Source: Tubiluchus corallicola
Lineage: Eukaryota; Priapulida; Priapulimorpha; Priapulimorphida; Tubiluchidae
Length of the DNA stretch: 64,000 nucleotides
Assembly (NCBI GenBank): GCA_030141605.1
Contig: JAQGDQ010000523.1
Coordinates: 1-64,000, forward strand
Direction: 5' to 3'
Shown: positions 33,201 to 43,800 of the stretch, in pieces
Numbering within the stretch: position 1 is the stretch's first letter
Layout of the letters: every line of letters begins with the position of its first letter
Made by a program: the position numbers and the translations under genes
Notes under the pieces: generated by a model
What the model saw: only the letters and a program-made list of their open reading frames with translations
Databases searched by the model: none
What the model was told of the DNA's origin: nothing

Positions 33201-34311
33201 CATGAGCACTGATCTTCCTGTTCATGACGACATAATGAGGGTGCGGAGTAAATTTACACTTATTGGGAATTCCACAGTCAAACAAGTAACAGCTAGACTT
33301 GTTCTGAAAAAAAAGTTTGAATTTTCAGTGTTGCAAACTGGTGCTACCATAGCTTTCATGGATTAGACTAACCAAATATGTAACCGCAGAACAGGAATAA
33401 ACTATTTAAGGACCAAAGTGTCAGAACATTGTACAGCAATCATTGGTCAAATCAGAATTAAAAACAAAAACTAGGCAGATGGACATGAAGTGCTCCTAAC
33501 ATGTACAGTATAAAAGCTTAACAAATCATCTTTTCTCTCTTATAAAACACAAACGATGATATTAAATTAGATTATATGCTAATGAATTTAGAAGAACTCC
33601 ATTCAAGCAGCAAATTATTATTATCAAACAGGCAAGAAACCGAAGAAAGTAATAAAATGTTCATTTGCACACCAGAAATTCAACTCAGAGCCGCAGCATT
33701 TACAACAACATTTTGGAAAGAGTTAACACGAGAACAAAGTATATACGATTAGGTTTTCTGCCCCAATTTTAGTGAACCAGTTTTAATGTATGTTGCTTTT
33801 AAATAGTAATGTTAATTTTAATGTTCACACTGTTTTTTATGTGCTATGTAGGAAATAAACTAACGAATGCTTTTGGGGAGACAGTAAAAATGATCACTCT
33901 TGATTAAACTTTTCAATCATTGTCCTTAATTAAAAACCTAGAAGTCAAAAATAGTCATACTCGGTCTTCATAGACAGCAAGGTTGCACCTTTCTGTTTCG
34001 CAGCAGACCAGCATACATTCTTCAGTTGACTTTGCTGCAGGTGCAGTAAGAAACTCGGCTCCATTTTCACGGGAATCATAAGTTCGGATGATGGTATCTT
34101 CTTCTAAGGAAAATTCTGGCATGCAGTGAGTTAACTCGTAACCAGTAGCAGTTTGGTCGTCTCCGCCGTCGGCATCTACATCAGTACTCCCCCCATCATT
34201 ATATCTTTCCCTATCTTTTGATTTGTGATGTTTCGCACTGTTGACCAAACACAATGCAGTAAAGAAAGCAAACAACACGTAAATAGACCTCAAGCGCACT
34301 GCAGTAATCAT
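24232..34311 (-). CDS. LRP11: LRP11-like receptor: MANSC + LDLa single-pass membrane protein
   Basis: Ten exons join in phase on the complement: 34311-33961, 33303-33178, 32986-32782, 32613-32476, 31892-31541, 30572-30461, 29767-29662, 27672-27544, 26339-26098 and 24624-24232 (717 aa). A signal peptide ('YVLFAFFTALCLVNSA') precedes a MANSC domain with eight Cys over exons 1-2 ('CMLVCCETERCNLAVYEDR', 'SCYLFDCG'). Exon 3 is a Thr-rich, mucin-like linker. Exon 4 is one LDLa repeat with six Cys and the Ca-binding 'CDGVSHCDDQSDETGC'. Exons 5-9 encode a long Tyr/Asn/Gln/Pro-rich stalk without a known domain. Exon 10 has a TM helix at about residues 667-688 and a short basic tail ending 'DADYLINGMYL'. 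MANSC+LDLa+TM is the LRP11 architecture, but vertebrate LRP11 has a PKD domain that I do not see here. HAI-1 is excluded because no Kunitz domains are present. Confidence 0.85.
27842..28368. mobile_element. Possible decayed hAT-like MITE
   Basis: An intronic block begins 'cgggggcagactggct' and ends in a GGCCCCTG-rich segment with 'gtcagttcaggcttgct'. The ends are weakly inverted, and GGCCC motifs near both ends recall the 'ggcagactgg' families of non-autonomous hAT elements. No clear target duplication was found. Confidence 0.3.
28921..29080. repeat. Inverted repeat with 24-base arms
   Basis: Bases 28,921-28,944 ('acacagtctacacacagcaa...') pair with 29,057-29,080 with one mismatch. Just left of and inside it, the motif 'cacaggagtataaaatc' occurs twice as a direct repeat (near 28,852 and 28,959), so the region has been rearranged. 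It lies in the intron between exons 7 and 8 of the LRP11-like gene. Confidence 0.8.
30733..31306 (-). repeat. Dispersed repeat, copy B (uninterrupted)
   Basis: This is the reverse-orientation relative of 15,949-17,045, diverged by scattered substitutions and small indels. It carries the unoccupied TA at 30,823-30,824 where copy A has the MITE. It lies in the intron between exons 5 and 6 of the LRP11-like gene. Confidence 0.85.
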
Positions 34312-34801
34312 TTGTTGATAATGCAGCTCAACCAGATCTTTAACAAATGCAATTAGATAAAATAAATTTAACAAAATATTACATATTTCCTACGAGCAGA
34401 AACAAAATACAGTAAAATACATTGGCTTTATTCGCATGCGCACAAACACTGTTCCGGCAATTTATTTAGAAAAAAATAAACCTTTCACAAATAAAATGTA
34501 GATACTTGTAATTAGTACTTTAACTTGCAACATAGCTTGTAAAACTAATCATGTTCTTAAATTACGAAATAAAGATTACGCGTTTTGGGTTAACAAATTA
34601 TTCGCTAATTTATCAAAAAATAGTCCAGAGAAGCATCCGCGTGTAGAACTGCTTCCGGTCGCTGCTGTTGTGTTGTGCTGTACGATCATACAGTGTACGT
34701 TGTGGGCAGTGAAAAGTTGAAAAGTTAATGGGAAATGTGAGAAAAGTCTGGTTCAAGGCGTGATCGTGGCAGATTTTTATTAGAACTTGAATCGTGGAAT
34801 T
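34312..34801. promoter_or_regulatory. Bidirectional promoter between the LRP11-like and PPP1R14 genes
   Basis: Only 490 bases separate the two divergent start codons, so both promoters and 5' UTRs must fit here unless distant non-coding exons exist. There is no TATA box in a convincing place. An NRF-1-like palindrome 'cgcatgcgca' lies at 34,433-34,442 and an ETS-like 'cttccgg' near 34,652. Both are typical of TATA-less bidirectional promoters in animals. Confidence 0.6.
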
Positions 34802-37800
34802 ATGGAAACACAGCCTACAGGTTACACAACTACAAAAAACACTGACTTACATGTAAAGTTTCAACACAAGGAAGAAATCGTTGAAAGAAAAAAGAAATAT
34901 CTGACTGCAAAGTATGGACAACATCAAATGGCTCTGATCAGGAAAAGGTTGGCCGTAGAAACCTGGCTTTTCGATAATTTACAAGATCTATATACAAATG
35001 ACTCCGCTCAGGTGAGAACCCAATACGTGTGTTTACTGTACTAGGTGACTGCATTGTCAAAGTGATTTTCCCTGACATTGACGTTATACTTTCTTGCTTG
35101 CTTGGGAAGTCTAAGAGACCTAACCATAACACGGCTATTGACGGTCTCTCCTCAACAATTTGCGAAATAGCGGCAGATTTGATGCGTAAACTGTTTCACT
35201 ATTAAGTGAATTCCAAGGGCCCACAACACAAGAAGAGAAGAAATGAGCTCTGATATTAGTGCGAGAGTATTGTACAAATATTTTAGAATTGTGTCCACGT
35301 AAATCAAGTAGTGGTCTGCAAAAAAATTTGTCACTACGCAAAATAGAACTATCACTAGTAACAGTTAATAAGTTCTATTAGTATCACGGGGTTGTTCAAG
35401 AGAAAATTCAGAGTCAGGTTGAATATCAGAGACCAGACTAATACACCTTCGATTAGGGTTCTTTCTAAAGCATTTTTAAGAGTACCATACTGTGGTGACC
35501 AAACAACGCATCCATATTCAAGTATTGGTCTAACTACAGCTTTATAAAGAGGTACAATATCTTTTGCATTACGTGATGAAATACAGCATTTTATCATTCC
35601 AATGCTGAGAAATAATATGCTCTACATGTAATTTCCACTTCATGTTGTTTATGATTAACACACCCAAATTAACATGATGCTTATCTGCCAGCTGAGCTAA
35701 GCAAACTAGGCAATGCCGTATCTTGCAAAACAAGATAAAAAGGTTTAAGGCATAACCAACAAAATTTATAAATGAACTTAAAAATGTAAAAAAAATCATA
35801 TCTTATATAATTATACAGGAAAATTAATTAGGCAAACATTTTAATGTAGCTGCACTTGAACAGGTTCTGTGTAAGTTTATAAAAATATGAATTAGCTGCC
35901 TGTGGAAGGCTGATTTTCCAGAAACTTTTGGCTCCCTGCATTGAGCCCAATTCTATGACATGTCAGGGGAAATCTAGCTAGTCATGCTATTAACTAAAGT
36001 TTGACTCAATCACTTAATATTACTATAACACTTAGTATGAAATTTGCCAACTTTAATATAATTAGTATACATTGGCTTGACATAGGATTTCTAAGTTGTG
36101 TTCCTAGTGTGATACTATTCACCTGTCTAATCTTCCATGCAGATTCTTGATGTACATTAGAAAAGAAACAAAAAAGCATGTTTGTTTTCCCGAGACAGTA
36201 TGCTTTAGTTAATTGATTCGCCTTGGTACAAGTGTTAAGTGAATTTATTAAGCAGCTAGATTTATAAATTGAAAGGAGTATTGGTAGGTTCATCATCCAC
36301 TGATTTCCTGTTATTGCCTGTTACCGAATCAGCTTTTTTAACGACGTTATAAATGTCGAGGTAGTGCATACCATTCACCACAAGTGTAATCAATTTGACT
36401 GGCTGAGCCAATTGCTGGTGCAATTAGGAACACAGTGAAAACTGTGTGTAGTGATAATTTGTAGTAGGCCTATTTAAATCTACAGTATAATAATAATACT
36501 GTAATCATATATACCAATCTTAATCGTCTGTAAATGCATCATTTACGTAATTTGCTGGCAGCTAGATAGAAATGTTTAATGCATCCGGTAACCTGTTTGT
36601 TTAACTTGCATTATACAGGTGTAACTTTAATAGTGTCAAACACTGCTGTTACCTCATTCTATATGCTTATGATATGCTGTGTAATGCCTCTATTTATAAG
36701 ACCTGGAGCAAAGTACACCCTTGCTTTTATTTATAGTCTGCCAGGTTATTAACACTTGCCCTAAGTTTCTTATAAAATGTAATATGTCGGGCAAAGTTTT
36801 TTTTAAATTACAAACAAAACAGCAAACTTGATTGACATTAAACCAAATACTAGATTATTTTGTATTTGTCTGTTTCTGCAGCAGCACTCAGCATCCAAGA
36901 TATCTGCCTGATATTAACAATTATCCTCATGTTCACTTTTACTGCAACTGCACGCTTTGTACAGCATGCTTTAACATAAGTCATCTAATAATTTCAGATA
37001 ATTAATTTGATAGTCATTACTTAGGGTTGGATTAGCTGACTCTTGGACTTTGGAAATCTAATTAGTAACATAGCTTCTAGCAAAACAAAGTAATCAAAAA
37101 TGTTTACTTGTTTTTAATTAAGGCCCAAGAACTCTTGTTTCTGAGCTCACGGTAAGTGTGCTATACACATCTGTAGTCTCCTAGTGCTGTGTTGTTCTGT
37201 TCTTTTGCCACTTTGCTGCCTTAAGTCCTGCATTATATTTTATCTAAAATGCATTGTTTGTGAATGTGCTTGCCTGCCAAAGCATTATTTGTGGCCTTAC
37301 ATCGTGAATATACTTTCACAAAATACAGATTGAAGATTTTGTGACCATAAACATGGGTATGTTCACAACATAAGTGCTATTCGAAGTAAGTTTATGTTAC
37401 TCATTTAATACTGACGCAAGCTGACTATGCTACTGTGATAACTGGTTAATTTTCCTGGCATTTGATTTGACTCAAGGGCAGCGTAATTAGTTTATTTAAT
37501 GGCTAGATAAAAACCTGTTCAGCTGCATTGTCAGTCAGCAAGAAAGAGTTAAACAACGTTTCAGTGGTTTGCGAGATGAGAAGATTATAACCAGTAGTTT
37601 GTAAACTTGTAATTATTTATGACTAAAATCAAATTTTAACTTTTACCTTCTATACTTGCAATTGCATTTAATTTAACTATTTACCTCTATAGATGTAATT
37701 AACTAGATTGAGTGGTCCACTTGTATATTTGATTTTAGAAACATATTTTTCTAAAACATAACAATAACAATGAAATACGCTGATATTTTTATTCTGCAGA

Positions 37801-40800
37801 TTATACATATTTTGGTGTTAGTAATAAATACACAGTTAAAGGCCTGTAAATACCACACTTGCAGAAAACTTGACGCTGTTTTGGTCAGTTACTCGGACTG
37901 CTGATCTGGGCAGCATCAGCATCCGGTTATTAGATTTAGATTATATCCAGTTGCAATCTGTCGAAATAGATCTGTACTGAGGAAATTGCAAACACTTGTT
38001 AAATGCAGTGTATAGATCACTTTAGTTTAACATTATAAAAATAATATTTGTCTGGTCCAAAACTTCAGATTGAAATCCTAGATAAAAACAAGTAACTTTC
38101 AATGCACGAAAAAGAAATTGCCAAATGCTTACAGCCTAATTTTTTGTCTTGTTTATGTTTGAATTTTGAAACTTGTGAATGCTCATTCCATTTGATGGTA
38201 CCTTTGGTTATACACTTGTTTAATCTTAGTAACCAAGTTTGTTATCATCGTTGTCATCATCATCGTCATCATCACCACAGTCAGCACACCTTACAACAGC
38301 AACCCCACGATATGGGTGACCATAGTATCCGCCATAGTTACCATATCCTCTCAAACCACCATAGCCGGTACCATATCCGGCCCCGTATCCAGCGCCATAT
38401 CCAGCGCCATGTCCCAAACCACCATATCTGTATCCTAAACCACCAAGTCTGGCACCAACAACTCTAGCAGCACCAGCATCGATGACTGCACCTGCACCTG
38501 CACCAGCATCGATGACTGCACCTGCACCAGCACCGATGAATGCATCTGCGCCACCATCTACGGCAACACCATTACCGACTGGAGTTTCAACAGTAGCTGG
38601 ACCAGGGGCCACTGCTGCTGGTTGTATGCTGACAGCTTGGATTCCACTGTATCCAACTGGTCTGGCAAAACTGTAAGCAGCTCCAGCAGATCCTGCTCCT
38701 TGACTGATGGCAGTTTGGGTGAAGCTGGCTTGGGCTTCCTGTTGTGCAGTTCTGTCTGCTTGACGAGCAGATGCAGCAACACCTGAACCAGAGGCAGCAC
38801 GATCAGCAGAAGCAGCTTGCCATTGGCGTGCGAATCCTGCACCCCACTGACGACCGATGACAGCACTTTCTCTCGCTGGAGCACTGCCAGCTGGTGCTTG
38901 AGCTGCAGCTTTTGCTTTAGCTCCGGCAAAGTTAAAGTTGCCATTTCCAACAAATTCGTTGCTGCCTTCAAAAGAATTTTGAAGACCGATGTTAGGTCCA
39001 TGGCTAGTGTAAGTACCGAATCCTACATTACCAACAGCTCCACGTGCAGCAAAAACGCGTCCATCATGAATTGCAGCTCCATATCTGAGGTATGGGCGAC
39101 CAACATGGCCATACCCCAAACGGTGTCCATAGCCTAAGCGCCCGCCCAGACCATAATAACCAAGTCCACGGTGTCCGAGGTGACCACGATATCCAAGTCC
39201 ACGTCCATAACCGTATCTGCCATATCCAAGACCACGTCCGTAACCATATCCAAGACCACGTCCGTAACCATATCCGAGACCACGTCCGTAACCATATCCA
39301 AGACCACGTCCGTAACCATATCCGAGACCACGTCCATAACCACCATATCCCAGACCATGGCCATATCCTAAACCACGGTGTCCGCCATAAGAACCACCAT
39401 AGCTAAGAAACATTTTAATAGCAAGTTTAGATTACTTATAATTATACAACTTAAGGTATGTTTATAACTGTCTGTGATAATTACATAGGAGTAAGTATAT
39501 AATGCTACATTTTGTTAACAACGTAGTACTCAAAAATGTTCAGTACAAGTTATTCTCTATCTACATGCTTCATTAAGTTTTTAATTAAGAAATTTAGTAA
39601 CATTATAATACCAAGCCAAGGTAATTACATAACCTATGGAACACTTATTTCTGCCATAAATAATTGTGTCACCTCATGTTTTACTAACAACATAGTAAAA
39701 ATAAGACTTTAAACGTGGTTTTCGCAACATTTTTCGATATTCGTCATTAAATTTCGCTGATTTCAAGCTTACAGCGGTGCTTAATTTTTGGTTTGATTTA
39801 AGTCTTAAATCAGAAAAGCATTTAACAGTACTGTGCTAGAAATTGGAAAACTGTATAGAAGCACTGCATTGAGCTCTGAGGTATAGCATTTATAAAACAC
39901 AATAAACAGATACTCACCCATCTCCATATACATTGCGAAGATACGCACTTCCGCCAAAAACACTAGCAGCCTGTGTGAATAAGAAACAAAGGTAATCAGG
40001 GGAACTTAGAAAGAGCATTTACAATTGTATATTCAACATTGCATAAACACTACAAAAAGGAGCAACAAAAAACATTAACCAGAAATGCAGATCAGGTTTT
40101 GGTTAATTTGTACCTGGGTTTGTAAACACAAAACCAGGTTTAAAGCAGAAGAAAGCCTTTGACTTACATCAAGCTTAAAAAATTCGTCTTGAAATTTTAT
40201 GCCACTTACGTACTGCCTTTTTGCATGCAGGACTTGCATTGGCAGTAACGCTATATAAAACGTAAATTTAAACTCCAGCGATAACCGTTAGATGCAGCCA
40301 TTTTGATGATAAGTCATTTGAAAGAAGTTTAGATAACGCTGAGTAAAGTTTGAAAAAATAATTCGTAGCGCACAACTAAGTAAAATTTTAAATTACTACA
40401 TCTTGTCAATAAGATTAAAATACGTTTTTGGTTAGTGAGCGGTGCACCCTGGAGGGTGAGTCAGCGACATTTTACCAATTGGTGAAAGCATTTTAAATAA
40501 TTAATTTAATAATTTTCTTTTTTAGTTACATAAGTCTTTCAAGCAGGAAAGCGAAATGCTAGGTAACATCATTTTTGGGACATAGTTAAACGTTTCCTTT
40601 TCTTCGCCTGATTTACGTTGTGCGTATATGACGTCATGTAATTGCGCGGTCGGTACAATGTCGCGGGAAGCTTAAAATGAAAACAAACAAAAAATCATTT
40701 CAACGCGAGTACGATGTGCGCATAAAATTGCTATAAAGTAATGTAATTTTTCGAGGCGATTTTTCTGAAACCTACTTCAGGTCCCCCTTCTACTTGTCCT

Positions 40801-43800
40801 TCACATAATGGCATTAGGCAATTATTAGAATTTGCAGATCAAGCTCAGGTTGTGACTCTATATAGTTTTCTACAACGGTTTTTAAAAGAGAAACCAATGT
40901 TAGAACACACTGTTCATGTGGTTTTTAAGGTCAAGTAACTAGAAATACACTTACACAGCCCAGCAGTAGAAGAGTGACCAAAGAATTCATGATGACCTGT
41001 AAGTTAAAATATAAGCGCTGTTTACAAATACAATCACTGAATTATTTCATGGAATCAAAAACAATGTACGATTCCCCCATTGGTTAGCAAGAGACCATGA
41101 TATGTAAAAAAGCTAGCAAATTCTTTACTTCGCAAACAACTTGTTAGATATGAAGTTAACTTAAATAACAAGAATATTTCTTACTTTTCATTGTACGTAC
41201 TATATGAGATTTGCTATGATACGGTAGGAAACAAAAAACGTATGATGCCATTCTCAAAGTCTCAACACTTTTTTTTCGATTCATAATTAGAAAATAAATT
41301 ATAATTAATTGATTTCTGCCATTTCTTCAGTTAAAGTTAGAAAAAATAATATTATAAAAAATTATGCGTTTGCAATTCGATTTAGAAAAGTTGGTATTTT
41401 GCAGACAGTTAATTTTAAACATAAAAATGGGATTAAGCATGCAAAGAGAATACTGTTATTTTAATTTTTAAAAACATTTATTGTGTTTTAATTTCATTTG
41501 ATTATTTTAATACCTGCGAAGAGTTTCTCACAAATTTTAAAGACTCGTTTAATAATGAGTGTATCTTGTTTTTTTCAATGATTTTTGTTGAAATTTGAGT
41601 TTAAAGCTAATTACGTGCAAGTAGAAAACTTACCTGTAAACGATTAGCTCCCGGACCGCAACAGCTAAAGTAATCTGCAAGTGCTGACGATTGCTCCCCG
41701 CCCTGGCTGTTTTATACCTACCGTCCTCCGCAACGACCTAGTTGTTCGATGTTCTTTTTTGTGAAAAGTAGATAATTTTTACGTTTGTCATTTGTCAGCT
41801 GGGTCGCAGTTTGTCATCTTGACGACGCTGCGTCCTTGGCGAATTGAATGAAAACGTGTCCGACTGCATGGCCTACCTTGCCCCAAGTAGGTGTTCTTTC
41901 TCTTGTTTGGTATGGTCGAATAACGTGATCTCCTGAACTTTTTGCGTATGTCACAGAAGAGAATAGCACCTAATATGCAAATGTCCCATAAATGTGTTGG
42001 GTTAAAGAAAGTAACTTATATTTTTATGCTTGAAATTGTCAAAGGTCGAGCATTGTCATGTTTGCAAGCACCGATTCCTGCCAAATTTATAGCAAATATT
42101 CGAATCTGACTCTCGTAGTACCTGTCCATTTTAAAAGTTTTTTTCATTTTTGAGATTACAATAGCAATGAATCTAGAATACAATTTCCAGTATACCCTTC
42201 CCCTTATGGAAGCTTAGACAATGCCTTGCTTTGGTACGAAGTAAATTGGCTTTTTGCAAATAAAATTGTTTAACAGCTCCCACGCCACTAAAGTCAACCT
42301 TGAGAGTTCTTAACCTTTGTGGAAATTACACTATGTGCTTCTTCAAAGCATCTCCTTGAACGTTAAACGCTAATAAATCAGTCTAACTCTGCGAGCTAAT
42401 GAGAAGAAATTTTCTTTTTTAGCGGTGAAAGGTGCTGCTGGCTTATTTCACGAATCTGCCTATTTTAATTCTCTGGCGACAGATCTCAATCACAAAACGT
42501 ATTTTTATTAAACTTATTCACATACAGTTTTTTGTACAACAGAAATTTGTGAGAAATATATGTATTTACATTTATGTGTATAAAATTTTTATTTTTTGAG
42601 CTTGGAAATTAAAAAGAAATAGTGAAATAACGCAGTAGGATTTTTAACACCAGTATCATTCTCTAGCACAAATTATTAATCACTTTCAAATTTCAATAAA
42701 CTTTATGTCATCAGTTTTACTTTTGTATTATAAATTTGCATTATTTTGTTTGATTTTTGTACATTTTGCTAGTTTCCTAGCTAGAATACGTCCATACGCT
42801 TCTAATTTTACGCGCCTATACACGTAATTGAAACCCTATTTTTCTAGTATTTTTGAACTGACTATGTAATAAATAATAAGCGTCCTGTTTCCTTAGTCTT
42901 GTTTGGAAGTAATGAACTTAATTTCAACTCTCTGTTTGAAAGATCATATTAGAGCATAATTGCCGCTCTGAAACTGGTTATTACCCAATTTTCGTTTATT
43001 GTACCAGTAGTTTCGATACTGTAACATTTGCAAGAACGTGAAATGTGCCGTAATGATCGTGTAATAGCTCAATTTAAAAATGTCGATGCACTGCGTAGTG
43101 TACACGGTCTATTGATTTAGTGATCAGCTTTAAAATAGTATTTGTTTGTTTCATGGACACCTTCTTTTTTAAATATAGAACTGTTGTATCATAAAGTTTA
43201 ACGCACAACTGACGCCTTTGTTTGAAAAGTATTTACTGAGAGCCTTTGTTTGCAATTTTAAACTGCAGGCGTTGTATTGATCAGAAAACAAAAAGAGGCA
43301 TAATATTTACAGGAGTCAGTGTTTTGGCATCAAGTTGAAGTTAATTTGAATTTAGTAAAGTGAAACAGAAAACAAAAAGAGGCATAATATTTACAGGAGT
43401 CAGTGTTTTGGCATCAAGTTGAAGTTAATTTGAATTTAGTAAAGTGAAACATTACATGAAGTGAACAAATATTCACATTCAATTTTACAATCATTGGAAA
43501 AACATAGAAGTTCGCGAACTCATTCAAAAAAGCATAATATTGTAAAAATAGATACAGATGAACGTTGAACTTGAGTATTTTAGCGTGTAGCACTCATCAC
43601 ACATTTCTGTCATTGTACTATTGAAATATTCCTACTAGATTAATATCGATCTTCGTGTGATTCTTACTTCTTAGAGCTTTATTTCAGTAAAATACACATA
43701 ATTTACGTGCTTCGCTGTGGAATACTGATATCACAGATACAATATTTGATTCTCATGTCTTTTAGCTTTAATGCTTGTATCTTTTATAATATTTGATTTT

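Noticed and set aside
39092-39406. His/Arg/Asp repeat frame on the plus strand
   Set aside because: Antisense of the GYGRGLGYG repeats; no start context or splice support.
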